Source of the DNA: DASQZK01 sp963763215
Lineage (GTDB): Bacteria > Bacteroidota > Bacteroidia > Bacteroidales > GCA-2748055
Direction of reading: 5' to 3'
Length of the DNA: 64,000 bases
Assembly: GCA_963763215.1 (NCBI GenBank)
Contig: CAVXNX010000010.1
Location: forward strand, 186,001 to 250,000
Positions 1-8,354 of this stretch are shown here, piece by piece; the stretch's first letter is position 1; every line of letters begins with the position of its first letter. The notes below the pieces were generated by a model. It saw nothing but the letters and a program-made list of their open reading frames with translations, did not search any database and was not told the origin of the DNA. A program made the translations under genes and the position numbers.

Positions 1-981
1 TTCAGTCCTCCTTTCCCGATGGCCAGGGAAACTTCCCTTGGTTCGAGGTAAACGTCGGCGCTTTTTTCATCATCAAAGATCTTGATATTGCTGATCTTGG
101 CCGGGCTGAGGGCCCTGGAGATGAACAGCTGAACATTGTTGGTGAAGTTAATCACATCGATATTCTCATTCTTCAGTTCCCTGACGATCCCATGGATGCG
201 GGATCCTTTCATCCCGACGCAGGCACCCACCGGGTCGATTCTTTCGTCGTAGGATTCAACGGCCACCTTTGCCCTCTCACCCGGGACACGCACAATTTTC
301 TTGATGGTGATCAGTCCGTCAAAGATCTCCGGCACCTCGAGCTCGAACAACCGTTCCAGGAAGACCGGGGAGGTACGTGAAAGGATGATCAGCGGATTGT
401 TGTTCTTCATATCGACTTTGATGACCACTGCCCGGATGGTGTCCCCTTTCCGGAAATAATCCGAAGGGATCTGTTCCGATTTGGGCAGGATCAGCTCATT
501 GCCTTCATCATCAAGGACCAGGATCTCACGTTTCCATACCTGGTAAACTTCACCGGTGATGATCTCGCCGATGCGGTCTTTGTATTTGACGTATACATTG
601 TTCTTTTCAAGTTCGAGAATCCTGGCGGTCAGGTTTTGTCTCAGCGCCAGGATCGCACGACGGCCGAAACTCTCAAGCTTCACTTCATCGGTCACCTCTT
701 CCCCCACCTCGTAATCATCATCAATAAGCTTGGCTTTTGATAAGCGGGATCTGGAAAATCGGATCTTCAACATTACCATCTTCAACCACTTCACGGTTCC
801 TCCAGATCTCGAAGTCACCCTTATCGATGTTTATGATAATGTCGAAATTTTCATCTGATCCGTATTTCTTAATCAGCATACTGCGAAAAACATCCTCGAG
901 AACGCTCATCATGGTTACCCGGTCAATGTTTTTCAGTTCTTTGAACTCTGCAAATGTGTCAATCAAATTTATACTTTCCAT
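1..981 (-). CDS. nusA: Transcription termination/antitermination factor NusA, partial (C-terminus outside window)
   Basis: NusA binds RNA polymerase and nascent RNA and acts in termination and antitermination. The N-terminal domain (MESINLIDTFAEFKELK...) is read from 981 to about 735. The same protein then continues in another frame to base 1 through the S1 domain (KNNVYVKYKDRIGEIITGEV) and into the first KH domain (GMKGSRIHGIVREL, EPREVSLAIGKGG). The frame change lies near 730-742 inside a run encoding IPL-SKAKLIDDDYEVGEE, with no loss of conserved sequence, so a one-base assembly error is more likely than a real mutation. It follows rimP by 17 bases, the usual rimP-nusA order. Identity is certain; the C-terminal domains lie outside the window. 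Confidence 0.95.
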
Positions 982-998
982 TTCCTGAATTAAATTTC

Positions 999-1467
999 TT
1001 ATTTAAAAGAAAGGACCGCTTTGGTTGTTTTTATCTGGTCAAATAATAAATGAACGGTTTCCCTGATCACCTGCTTTTTCTTCCGGCCCTCTTCCCTGAC
1101 CGTTTTTTCCACTTCCAGGTCAATCCCGTCCTTGTCATAATCCTTTCAGTACGCCCGAATAGCGGGTGCCATCCTGCAGGACGACTTTCACCTCTTTGCC
1201 GGTGTATTTCCGGTATTGTTGTTCAACCACAAAACCCATATCCAGCCCGGGCGACGACACTTCGAGATCATAATCTTCGTCATCCCTGTTCACCACTCCG
1301 GTTATATGCCGGCTCATCTCCACACATTCATCAAGGGTGATGCCTTCGGGCTTATCGATAAAGACCTGTACCCGGTTTCCCGGTCTGACCACTATATCCA
1401 CCAGGAACCGCGGAGTGCCCTCAAGCTTTTCTCTGACAACCTTTTCGAACGTTTCCTTTTTCAACAT
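999..1467 (-). CDS. rimP: Ribosome maturation factor RimP (frameshifted)
   Basis: RimP assists 30S subunit maturation. The reading frame shows the family motifs FIDKPEGITLDECVEMSR and YDLEVSSPGLD, then breaks near 1138 just after GVLKG. The neighbouring frame supplies the expected C-terminus (YDKDGIDLEVEKTVREEGRK...) up to the stop at 999. The joined length of about 155 residues is normal for the family. I start at the ATG at 1467 (MLKKETFEKVV); an in-frame TTG at 1485 would add six residues. It forms an operon with nusA and has a good Bacteroidota promoter upstream at 1534-1564. The frameshift is probably an assembly indel. Confidence 0.93.
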
Positions 1468-1488
1468 ATCCTTTACAGGTAACAAAAT

Positions 1489-1506
1489 AGGGGACTTCAG
1501 TCCCCT
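1489..1506. promoter_or_regulatory. Perfect inverted repeat in the rimP leader
   Basis: AGGGGACT and AGTCCCCT form an 8-bp perfect inverted repeat with a 2-base centre, between the rimP promoter and its start. As RNA it could form a short hairpin or it could be a protein site. No function is known to me. Confidence 0.45.
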
Positions 1507-1533
1507 AGGTCTTCAATACCTTTCCAACGGCCG

Positions 1534-1564
1534 CAAAAATACGAATAAACATTTAAATCACAAA
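1534..1564 (-). promoter_or_regulatory. Bacteroidota-type promoter of rimP-nusA
   Basis: On the minus strand a TTTG box (1561-1564) is followed after 19 bases by TATTTTTG (1534-1541). This matches the Bacteroidota primary sigma factor consensus TTTG-N19-TAnnTTTG. It reads toward rimP. Confidence 0.7.
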
Positions 1565-1997
1565 ATTTTAGAAAGTAATGTTAAGAACGTGAGCCAAATC
1601 AGATTACATGCTCTCCATGGTGTCCGGCGGGCGGCTCCCGGGTGTTTCCTGAAGATCCGCTTCACGGGGGGTGACGTTCATGTCGTTATCGCCGTGTTTT
1701 TCGTGGATAGTCCGGGCCCGTGGAGGGAGGAACATGTGCCAGGCCGCTCATTTTCCGCATCGTACCAACCGCGTTCGTCGGGAATCTGAAGAACGAACCG
1801 GCTCCAATATTACCGGGACCGGCGAAGCCCTCCATCCGGGTTGTTTAATTGATGTTTCTGCGCAGATTTCCTGTCCTATGGATAATCCCTGTCTAAGCGG
1901 TCGCGCGGGTCGCGCCATTAGAAATTAAAAAAATTGAAAAAAACTGTTCCGGCAGGGTGATTTTTCAGCAGAATTTCAATTAAGAAGAAAAACGGAT
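1565..1997. other. Intergenic stretch, nothing recognised
   Basis: Reading frames here are short, lack family motifs and overlap each other. The GC-rich part around 1620-1920 could be decayed coding sequence, but I cannot assign it. The last 50 bases are AT-rich and hold the leader of the recombinase gene that follows. Confidence 0.5.
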
Positions 1998-2952
1998 ATG
2001 GAACACATCGATGCTGAAAAGATCATCTACAATGACCAGTTGCGGATCAGGCTCCATTTTACATCCGATAAGGAGACCATTGCCCTGATCCGCACCCTTC
2101 CCGGATGCCGGTGGAGTCCGATGATGCAAAGCTGGCATATTGCCGCCGATAGCGAGATTATCGATTCCCTGAACCGTATGTTTCCCGGGAAAGTGAAATT
2201 CTGGGAAGTAACCCCTCCCGGTGAGCCCCGGTCTTATAACGAAAAGGCTCCGGAGAGGCGGATCCTGATCACACCGGACGACCGGCATCACGTCTTTGTT
2301 TTGAAATTTTACTATGACAGGACGCTAACCGAGTTGATCCGGACAATGCCCGACAACACCTATGATCCGCATTCACGGCAATGGATCATTGATGCCTCGG
2401 AAGAGAACAAAGAGCTCCTGCTTGGGTACCTCGGTGAATCCCATTACAAGATCGTTTATGGAACGTTGAATGAACGGAAACAGGATTACAGGACTGCCTT
2501 CGGGTATGAGTGGAAGGTCCCGGAGGAATTTGACCGGGAATTGAGATCACTGAATTACAGCGACAGTACCAGGAAACAGTATCTCTCCGGCATTAATAAA
2601 TTTCTCAATGAATGCGGCAATGACCCGGATATGGATTCTCAGGACCTATTACGTTGCCTACAGACCGGAGAAATGGTTATTTGAAGGCAGCCGGAGGGGG
2701 CAGAGATTATCAGCGACCAGTGTGGAAAAAATTTTTGAGCGGGCGAGAGAGAAGGCGGGGATCGCCAAGCATGCGACGTTGCATTCGCTTCGTCATACCT
2801 TTGCCACGCAGCTTTTGGATGACGGGATCGACATACGGATCATTCAGGAGCTTTTAGGGCATGCCAGCATAGGGACGACTGAAATTTACACTCATGTTTC
2901 GAACAGGAGCTTCAGAAATTTGCGAAATCCCTTTGATGATTTAGAAATTTAA
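1998..2952 (+). pseudogene. Tyrosine recombinase, internally deleted; candidate integron integrase
   Basis: The N-terminal two thirds (1998 to about 2640) begin with a duplicated module: RTLPGCRWSPMMQSWHI and RTMPDNTYDPHSRQWII. A SAM-like core-binding domain follows (RSLNYSDSTRKQYLSGINKFL). After about 2640 the frame changes and the sequence jumps to YYVAYRPEKWLFEG, then the second half of the catalytic domain: ATLHSLRHTFATQLL (H-x-x-R), LLGHASIGTTEIYTHV (nucleophile Tyr). About 100 residues, including the first catalytic Arg and the Lys beta-turn, are missing, so the product should be inactive. It lies directly before an array of attC-like sites and points in the same direction as the cassettes. 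An unrelated XerD-like recombinase cannot be excluded. Confidence 0.75.
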
Positions 2953-3066
2953 CGCACTTTTATATTACAATCGGTCGAAATGGGAGCACGGTAATATAAC
3001 GCCTGTTTATCCACCTATCTCCTTTGACATTAAAATATAGTGAACAAAAACAGCACCTATAACACG
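2953..3066 (+). other. Possible attI or degenerate first junction of the integron
   Basis: The segment between the recombinase stop and the first cassette ends at G3066, before TTAGTGGC. That octamer is the cassette start, whose complement GCCACTAA recurs as the left core of the same cassette's attC. The sequence CCTATAACACG just before the junction is not clearly palindromic. Its place fits attI, but attI sites share little sequence, so this is inferred from position. Confidence 0.45.
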
Positions 3067-3116
3067 TTAGTGGCAAGCGATCGGAAGAACGATGCCCATG
3101 ATAGTACAACTTTTCT

Positions 3117-3124
3117 TATCTTTG
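3117..3124 (+). promoter_or_regulatory. Bacteroidota -7 box inside cassette 1
   Basis: TATCTTTG matches TAnnTTTG and lies 18 bases before the PIN-domain start codon. No good TTTG -33 box is present at the right distance. The cassette may carry its own promoter. Confidence 0.45.
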
Positions 3125-3142
3125 TTAAAAGACTAAGAAATT

Positions 3143-3613
3143 ATGATTCAGAGGGTATATATCGATACTTCAGTGATTGGTGGCTGCTTTGATCAGGAAT
3201 TCGCGGAATGGTCAAATCGTTTATTTGAGGATTTTAAAAAGGGCCAACGTATTGCTGTCATTTCAGATATAACCTTAGATGAATTATCGGATGCACCTCA
3301 GCAGGTAAGAGATAATTTTGAAACCATTCCGGATGAATCCCTCGAAATTGTCGTTAGCGATATGGAAACGAGATCACTTGCTGATAAATACATCAAAGAA
3401 AGAGCTGTATCTTCAAAATTTTACGAAGATGCATTACATATAGCCATTGCCACGGTTTACCAGACAAATGTACTGGCGAGCTGGAATTTTAAACATATCG
3501 TGAATCTTGAACGGATCCGAATGTACAATTCAGTAAATATGAAAGCGGGTTACCAAATATTGGAAATCAGAACGCCACGAGAAATAATTAAATTTAAAGA
3601 AGATGAGGACTGA
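3143..3613 (+). CDS. PIN-domain ribonuclease, VapC-like toxin (cassette 1)
   Basis: A 156-residue PIN-domain protein, probably an RNA-cleaving toxin. Visible acidic residues fit the PIN active site: Asp8 in VYIDTSVIG, Glu47 in LDELSD and Asp96 in YEDALHIAIA, followed by the Asn/Trp-rich strand LASWNFKHIVN. It is the first gene of the integron cassette starting at 3067. Its stop overlaps the start of a small highly charged gene by 11 bases, so the two are translationally coupled as in toxin-antitoxin pairs; here the small gene comes second. Target RNA cannot be told from sequence. Confidence 0.8.
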   Translation: MIQRVYIDTSVIGGCFDQEFAEWSNRLFEDFKKGQRIAVISDITLDELSDAPQQVRDNFETIPDESLEIVVSDMETRSLADKYIKERAVSSKFYEDALHIAIATVYQTNVLASWNFKHIVNLERIRMYNSVNMKAGYQILEIRTPREIIKFKEDED

Positions 3614-3776
3614 AAAGGAATTCGATGCTGTTAAAATGATGCGCGAAATACGTCAAAAACATCACGAAGAGTATAAATCTAATCCTCATTTGCGAGAGAT
3701 TAGATTAGCAGCCATACGTGAGAAATATGCAAAAAAAATCAAGGTTAAAAATCCGCCAGCCACTAACAGCCGGTAA
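3603..3776 (+). CDS. Small charged protein, probable antitoxin partner of the PIN protein
   Basis: Fifty-seven codons starting at ATG3603 inside the end of the PIN gene (ATGAGGACTGA overlap). The product (MRTEKEFDAVKMMREIRQKH...) is rich in Lys, Arg and Glu and predicted helical, as expected of a small antitoxin. Its last six residues (PATNSR) and stop codon are encoded inside the attC that ends the cassette, over the left core and the next arm. Function is inferred from size, charge and coupling; I recognise no family. Confidence 0.65.
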   Translation: MRTEKEFDAVKMMREIRQKHHEEYKSNPHLREIRLAAIREKYAKKIKVKNPPATNSR

Positions 3777-3889
3777 ATTATCATTGCCAGGTTTGCTTTG
3801 AATTTTGTAAATTCGTTTAAACGAGGCTTAATAATTTTAGTGAACATTTATGACCCTGGCAACGAAAGTTACCGGCGGAACGTTATAGG
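3759..3889 (+). other. attC1 recombination site (end of cassette 1)
   Basis: Left core GCCACTAAC (3759-3767) is the exact reverse complement of the cassette 1 start GTTAGTGGC (3066-3074). Inner arms pair: GCCGGTAA (3769-3776) with TTACCGGC (3869-3876), and TTGCCAGG (3784-3791) with CCTGGCAA (3855-3862). The right core is GTTATAGGC, with crossover expected between G3882 and T3883. Total length is about 131 bases. The organisation (outer cores, inner arms, variable centre) is that of an integron 59-base element. It is about three quarters similar to attC6 near 12.7 kb. Confidence 0.85.
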
Positions 3890-3945
3890 CAAGGCTAAGA
3901 AAGACAATAATAAATGAACTTTAATAAATAATAAAAAATCATTCC

Positions 3946-4725
3946 ATGAGACGTGTAAATCAGAAAGTAATATTCGGATTAATGATTTTCGGAATTATTT
4001 GCATGCTGTATAGTGGTTGCAAAAAGGATGATGAAAATCCTATAGATCTGATGAATAATATGACCTATATTAATTTTAATCAGAATCTAATATACGGGAC
4101 CATGACTGATCAAGAAGGGAATGTTTATAAGACCATTAAAATTGATGATCAAATTTGGATGGCCGAAAATCTGAGAACGACAAAATATAGAAATGGAGAC
4201 CATATAACTCAGGTTAAAAGCAATGAAGCATGGCTTAAATCAACAACAGAAGCTTACTGTAATTATAACAATACAAAAAGTCTTGATACAATTGCTACTT
4301 TCGGACGATTATATAACTATTATGCTGTAACGGATAGTCGAAATATTGCCCCTGAAGGATGGCATGTCCCTACGGATAGTGATTGGAATACTTTGATTTC
4401 TTACTTGGGAGATGGCAGTTTGGAAAAGGGGGATACTATAGCAGGAGCGTATCTTAAGGAAGCCGGTAACTCTAATTGGGCTGTTTATACTAATGCAAAT
4501 CCTGTCGTTGATAATCGGAGCGGTTTTACAGCTATTCCAGCTGGATGGAGAGCTTTAGATGGATTTGGTCAGACTGTCAATGCCATGTTTTGGATCTACC
4601 CCGAATTTGAAAATACTGTTTGGATTCGTTCATTAATAAATGGTTTTCCAATTGTTCCAAAAACAACATATAACAACTTAGTAAATCTTGGGCTTTCGAT
4701 TCGATGTATAAAAAATGCGGATTAA
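3946..4725 (+). CDS. FISUMP-domain lipoprotein (cassette 2)
   Basis: A 259-residue lipoprotein with a signal peptide and lipobox (CMLYSGC, Cys at about 25). The family hallmarks of Bacteroidota major-paralogous (FISUMP) proteins follow: GNVYKTIKIDDQIWMAENLRT, FGRLYNYYAV, APEGWHVPTDSDWNTL, GFTAIPAGWR and a C-terminal LGLSIRCIK. The molecular role of the family is unknown; these are secreted or surface proteins. It is the only gene in the cassette bounded by T3883 and attC2, and runs in the array direction. Confidence 0.85.
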   Translation: MRRVNQKVIFGLMIFGIICMLYSGCKKDDENPIDLMNNMTYINFNQNLIYGTMTDQEGNVYKTIKIDDQIWMAENLRTTKYRNGDHITQVKSNEAWLKSTTEAYCNYNNTKSLDTIATFGRLYNYYAVTDSRNIAPEGWHVPTDSDWNTLISYLGDGSLEKGDTIAGAYLKEAGNSNWAVYTNANPVVDNRSGFTAIPAGWRALDGFGQTVNAMFWIYPEFENTVWIRSLINGFPIVPKTTYNNLVNLGLSIRCIKNAD

Positions 4726-4746
4726 TACTTAACTTATTGAAGCCCT

Positions 4747-4806
4747 GCCTATAATAAATAGAACTCTGAGCGGTCTGCAAGACCCAGCGATGAGTCCATG
4801 TTGAAC
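4747..4806 (+). other. attC2, short 60-bp site (end of cassette 2)
   Basis: Left core GCCTATAAT (4747-4755) is complementary at 8 of 9 positions to the cassette 2 start GTTATAGGC (3882-3890). An inner hairpin GGTCT-GCA-AGACC sits at the centre with flanking ACTC/GAGT pairing. The right core GTTGAAC fits GTTRRRY, with crossover between G4800 and T4801. It is much shorter than the other sites and close to the classical 59-base element. Confidence 0.7.
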
Positions 4807-5016
4807 TACACCCGCCGGACTATCAGCAGGCAAGCTATGCACTTAATGACGTTTTTTGTTGATTTTGTGGATTGGGCTGAAGGAAGATTGCTGGAAGCTT
4901 GAAGTTTTTCGTCCACTACATTGGCAGGAAACAGTTGATATTATTCGGATTTTTGCTGGTTATGCTACCTTGTGAACATACTTTTCCCGTACCCATCCAT
5001 GTGTGTCTGGCCAGTC
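4807..5016. other. Left remnant of cassette 3, no gene recognised
   Basis: Cassette 3 should run from TTGAAC at 4801 to attC3 at 7331, whose left core GTTCAAC is its complement. The IS91-type element occupies most of it. No supportable open reading frame remains on the left side, so any original cargo gene is lost or too short to see. Confidence 0.5.
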
Positions 5017-6321
5017 TTAAACAGTCGATACTAAAAATTCGGGAGAAGCTGCCATGTCCGGCGACCTGATCCTGGGCAGTTCCCTTCGCACAACCATCCG
5101 TCCTTTTTTACATACCGGACACAGGCACGGGTTAATCCCGGTGAGACGTTCAAAGCGTTGCAGCCGGGTTTCAGAAGGTTCCTTGTTTTTTATCAGCGAA
5201 TCAATGTCCGGTTTTTTCTCCGGAACAAACTGCAGATCAAGGTTTCTTTTGGTGGTATGATTGTAAATACCGAAGTACCTGATCTTCACGAAGCGTGATG
5301 GTAGTATATGCATGGTAAAACGGCGAAGGAACTCCACTCCGTCCATGTTAACCGGCTTTTTGATGGCCTTGTCGCGGTAGTCTTTGGCAATGAAGGTCAC
5401 CCTGCCTCCGGCAATATTCAGAATCCTCTGGTTTGTTATAGCTACCCGGTGGGTGTATTGCCCCAGGTATTTTATGACGTGATCAGCACTTGCCAGGGCC
5501 GGTTCACAATTCACCACCCAACGTGTACTGTAAGCCTCTTGCAGTTTTGGGTCAAAAAGCTGCAGTTCTCCCTGTTTTCGCAGAGCCCGTTTGAGGCTGT
5601 CCAGGAACCTGTATTTAAAGGCCTTGCTCAGTTGGGTAACCGGATAGATGTGTTTTCCCGAAGGCCCGATATTCTTCCACCTGCCATCCAGCGTGTAGCC
5701 TGCAGATGGAACGATGCAATGAATATGCGGATGCAATGACAAGTTCTGTCCCTCCGCCTTCCAAAGTCTTGTACGGCGGACAGGCAGGTATGCAGGACTG
5801 CAACAGCTCCGCTTTCCACCCCATAATGCGTGTATCCGAATGACCGCAGGGTATGCCAGGTGGCAGCGAACAACAGATCATAATACAATCGTTGATTATG
5901 CAGGCAAAGCCCGTTCAACTGATGAGGAACCGTGAAGATGATGTGGTAATGCTTCACCGGAAGGGTTCGCAGCATCAGGTCATCGATCCAAAAAGCCTGT
6001 TTGGCAGCCTGGCATTTTGGGCAGTCCGCGAGCGCTGACCGCGTGCCGCCAAAGCTTTAGGGGCCTATGCTAAAGCTTCAGCGACAGCATGCGGTGGCGC
6101 AAGCTACTCTGCGGAGGCGCTGCCGGTCGCCACAGCTGTTGTAACTGTAGCGGACGGTTCCACAGCTGTCGCATACTTCTTCATGTCCGCCCAAGGCAGC
6201 CGTACGGCAACTGGCAATCTTTTCCGAGCACCCTTTGTCGCAGGGGCGTTAAGCTTACCCCGGGAGCAAGGCCGGTACCGAAAAGACGTATCGCATCAGC
6301 CAGCTCAAAGTTTGGCCGCAT
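5017..6321 (-). pseudogene. IS91-family Y2 transposase, disrupted
   Basis: HUH rolling-circle transposase. The start is taken at ATG6321 (MRPNFELADAIRLFG). An N-terminal zinc ribbon (CDSCGTVRYSYNSCGDR) is interrupted by a 96-bp insert at 6025-6120; removing it gives GDRHCPKCQAAKQAFW and the frame continues. Then come LPVKHYHIIFTVPHQLN, and after a second frameshift near 5750 LSLHPHIHCIVPSAGY (HUH), the Tyr-rich segment IKYLGQYTHRVAITNQRI, and a C-terminal Cys cluster (CLCPVCKKGRM). Several frame changes make it inactive as read. Confidence 0.85.
6025..6120. repeat. 96-bp GC-rich palindromic insert in the transposase zinc ribbon
   Basis: Deleting exactly 6025-6120 joins ...GGGCAG to TGCCGG... 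and restores the conserved H-C-P-K-C of the IS91 zinc ribbon. The insert contains AAAGCTTTAG and CTAAAGCTT in inverted order around GGGCCTATG, and has GC-rich ends. It looks like a short palindromic repeat of the kind scattered through Bacteroidota genomes. In the transposase frame it introduces stops. Confidence 0.65.
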
Positions 6322-7247
6322 GCCGGGGATAGTTATAAAGCGTATCCAGTGGACTATGGGCCTTGACCAGTTGGCATTGGGCAATATGCAGGTAGATCAT
6401 TGTGGTGGTGATCTCTGCATGACCAAGAAGTTCTTTCAGCGTTACGATATTTACGCCCTGTTCCAGAAGATGTGTGGCATAGCTGTGACGCAGGGAATGC
6501 AGGTTTACCTCTTTGGTTATGGAAGTCTTTTTCAGATTCTCACGCATCACCCAGGAGAGTCCGCGAACACTGTACCTGCCATCGGGTTCTTTGCCGTTAA
6601 ACAACCAGATGTGAGGGTTCTCTGCAGCCAGGTATTTTTTCAATCCAACGGCCATACTCTCGGCCAGGGGGACTACCCGGTCCTTCTTGTATTTGCTTTG
6701 CCGGATGTGAATGGTCTTTCTTTCGAAATCGATATCGGAGATTTTCAGGTTGATCACTTCCTGTCCCCGTAAGCCAGCCGAGTAGATCAGGGTCAAGACC
6801 ACGCGTTGTTTGAGAAGGGTCGGTGCAGCAAACAGTTCTTTCAGCTCCTGCTGATTGAGAATTACCGGAAGTTTTGTATCTTTCTTCAGCGATGGCAGGG
6901 CAATGGCGTTCTTATTCATCCCCAGCAGGCGGTAGTAATAGCGAAGACCGTAAACCATGTGTTTGAAACTGCTGCGTGAAGGAGATTTGGGATCCCGGGC
7001 CAGGGCCACCAGGTATTCGTTGATCTCTTCCGGGTCGATCTGCTCGGGCAGCTTCCCGAAATGTACCACGAAAAGGGCAATGCGCCGGATGCGGTGCACT
7101 GAGCGCAGTCGAAGTGTAATTTTGCAGAGTACTTTTACTCTGGCCCCGAAGGGTAACTTGTTGCTCAAGCTTGCGAACAACTTTATCAAATTCAGCAACG
7201 AGCGTGATGGCTTGTTCGACGATGGTAAAGCCCGATTTCTTTCTCAT
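6305..7247 (-). pseudogene. XerC/D-like tyrosine recombinase of the IS91-type element, disrupted
   Basis: Starts MRKKSGFTIVEQAITLVAEF. An N-terminal core-binding domain is followed by a full catalytic set: Arg in YSAGLRGQEVINL, Lys in RQSKYKKDRVVPL, H-x-x-R in LHSLRHSYATHLL, LLGHAEITTTMIYLH with the Tyr nucleophile. The only visible damage is a 25-bp insert at 7090-7114; without it the protein reads TLQNYIRRIALFVVHFGKL in one frame. It overlaps the transposase start. It is not the integron integrase: it belongs to the IS and points the other way. Confidence 0.85.
7090..7114. repeat. 25-bp insert in the IS recombinase gene
   Basis: The segment contains GCACTGAGCGCAGTCGAAG, a motif seen repeatedly in Bacteroidota chromosomes. 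Removing 7090-7114 rejoins the two frames of the recombinase and gives NYIRRIALF. Because 25 is not a multiple of three it shifts the frame. Confidence 0.6.
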
Positions 7248-7330
7248 AATATAAATTTTTATTGGTTAAAAAATTCAAATTATGGAAAGAATCGGGTTTT
7301 TTAATAAAGCTATCCGCGTAGGCGGATTTA

Positions 7331-7459
7331 GTTCAACAGCGTATATGTGTCACAGCTACCTTTATTCGCCTCGAAAATATCTGTTCTGAAAAATTACGTA
7401 TCTTTATTTTACAACACACATCGCAGGTAGCTGCATCACATATTGGCAAACCGTTGTGC
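7331..7459 (+). other. attC3 recombination site (end of cassette 3)
   Basis: Left core GTTCAAC fits RYYYAAC and is the exact complement of the cassette 3 start GTTGAAC (4800-4806), although the IS separates them by 2.5 kb. Inner arms with ATATGTG and CAGCTACC pair with GGTAGCTG and CACATAT. The right core is GTTGTGC, crossover between G7453 and T7454. About 129 bases, and closely similar to attC4 along its whole length. Confidence 0.85.
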
Positions 7460-7529
7460 AAAATTGCAAAAAGACCATCGTGCTAAAAATAACCATTAAG
7501 AAATATTTCCCTTAATGAAACTAATTTCC

Positions 7530-7537
7530 TATATTTG
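7530..7537 (+). promoter_or_regulatory. -7 box for the HigBA cassette
   Basis: TATATTTG matches TAnnTTTG and lies 11 bases before the toxin start. It is inside cassette 4, so the pair can be expressed without an external promoter. No clear -33 box is visible. Confidence 0.45.
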
Positions 7538-7548
7538 CGGATAAGTAC

Positions 7549-7881
7549 ATGAAAGTACATTTGATTAAAAAACAGTCGATTGAGGATTACACCCTAAAAA
7601 ATGCTAAGGCACGTTTGTCTTTTGAGATTTGGTTATCACTTATAAAACGAGTTGATTGGAACGGACCAAGTGAGAGTATCTTAACTTTTAATAGTGCAGA
7701 TATTCTTGGCAAAGGTTCTGACAGAGTGGTATTTAATATTGGTGGAAATAATTTCAGGCTGATTTGTAAATATTACTTCGGAAATACGAGAGTTCATCTA
7801 TTTATTAAGTGGATTGGCACTCATGCAGAGTACACAAAACTTTGCAACGAGGGAAAACAGTATGAGGTTGATGTTTATTAA
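7549..7881 (+). CDS. higB: HigB-type mRNA interferase toxin (cassette 4)
   Basis: A 110-residue protein of the RelE/HigB fold that cleaves mRNA on the ribosome. Family features include the N-terminal charged helix (LKNAKARLSFEIWLSLIKRVDW), the strand DRVVFNIGGNNFRLICKYYF and the C-terminal VHLFIKWIGTHAEYTKLC, where IGTHAEYD-like sequence is typical of this HigB group. It lies 22 bases before its antitoxin gene in the toxin-first order normal for higBA. The coding sequence is clearly more AT-rich than the chromosomal genes outside the island, supporting acquisition. Confidence 0.88.
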   Translation: MKVHLIKKQSIEDYTLKNAKARLSFEIWLSLIKRVDWNGPSESILTFNSADILGKGSDRVVFNIGGNNFRLICKYYFGNTRVHLFIKWIGTHAEYTKLCNEGKQYEVDVY

Positions 7882-7903
7882 TTGTAATTGAAGAGAAAAG
7901 AAA

Positions 7904-8344
7904 ATGGAAACATTAAAGTATACAGTAATAAAAGATGTGGAGCAATATAAAGAATACTGTGACATCCTAGAAGAATTGATTCAAAATGATAATAAAGTAA
8001 CGAAGGATGAGATTGATTTGCTTGCTCTTTTGATCGAAAAGTGGGATAATGAGCATAATACATTTAATGATTCTGACCCAATTGAATTACTTAAAGCCTT
8101 GATGGAAGAGCATGATTTGAAAGCAAAAGATCTAGTTGAAATATTGAATTTATCAAAAGGGACAATTTCTAAGATCCTAAATTATCATAAAGGACTTTCA
8201 AAAGACACGATACGGAAACTATCTGACTATTTTAAGTTATCTCAAGAGGTTTTTAATAGACCATACAAATTGGTTCATGAGGTAAATAGGCATTTCCGGA
8301 ATGCAAGTCTTATGAATACGAAAAAAAATATAATAGAGGCGTAA
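7904..8344 (+). CDS. higA: HigA-type antitoxin with HTH domain (cassette 4)
   Basis: A 146-residue antitoxin. The N-terminal half (METLKYTVIKDVEQYKEYCDILEEL) is typical of the Bacteroidota HigA-like group. The C-terminal half is a Cro/CI helix-turn-helix (LMEEHDLKAKDLVEILNLSKGTISKILNYHKGLSKDTIRKLSDYF). It should neutralise the adjacent HigB and repress the operon. The gene ends 10 bases before the left core of attC4, so the cassette is tightly packed. Confidence 0.88.
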   Translation: METLKYTVIKDVEQYKEYCDILEELIQNDNKVTKDEIDLLALLIEKWDNEHNTFNDSDPIELLKALMEEHDLKAKDLVEILNLSKGTISKILNYHKGLSKDTIRKLSDYFKLSQEVFNRPYKLVHEVNRHFRNASLMNTKKNIIEA

Positions 8345-8354
8345 AGCAACATTT

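Larger units (their letters stand above)
5017..7247 (-). mobile_element. IS91-family element with accessory tyrosine recombinase (decayed)
   Basis: The element carries a tyrosine recombinase followed, with a 17-base overlap, by an IS91-type Y2 transposase, a pairing common in Bacteroidota IS91 relatives. IS91 elements move by rolling-circle replication and leave no target duplication, so exact ends are not visible; the coordinates are the coding limits. It sits inside integron cassette 3. Both genes are broken by short GC-rich inserts, so it is not autonomous. Confidence 0.8.

Noticed and set aside
192..380. Short plus-strand reading frame inside nusA
   Set aside because: It is the antisense of the NusA S1/KH region; the minus-strand translation is strongly conserved.
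1337..1789. A 150-residue plus-strand reading frame opposite rimP and its leader
   Set aside because: It overlaps the clear rimP gene and promoter on the other strand and has no family motif.
4747..4806. A second group II intron end at attC2, because its core reads AAT instead of AAC as at attC5
   Set aside because: No domain V or VI follows, and a good right core (GTTGAAC) occurs 50 bases later whose complement ends the next cassette. It is a short complete attC.
6305..7247. The tyrosine recombinase at 6305-7247 as the integron integrase
   Set aside because: It overlaps the IS91 transposase start, runs against the array and lies inside a cassette. It is the accessory recombinase of the IS.
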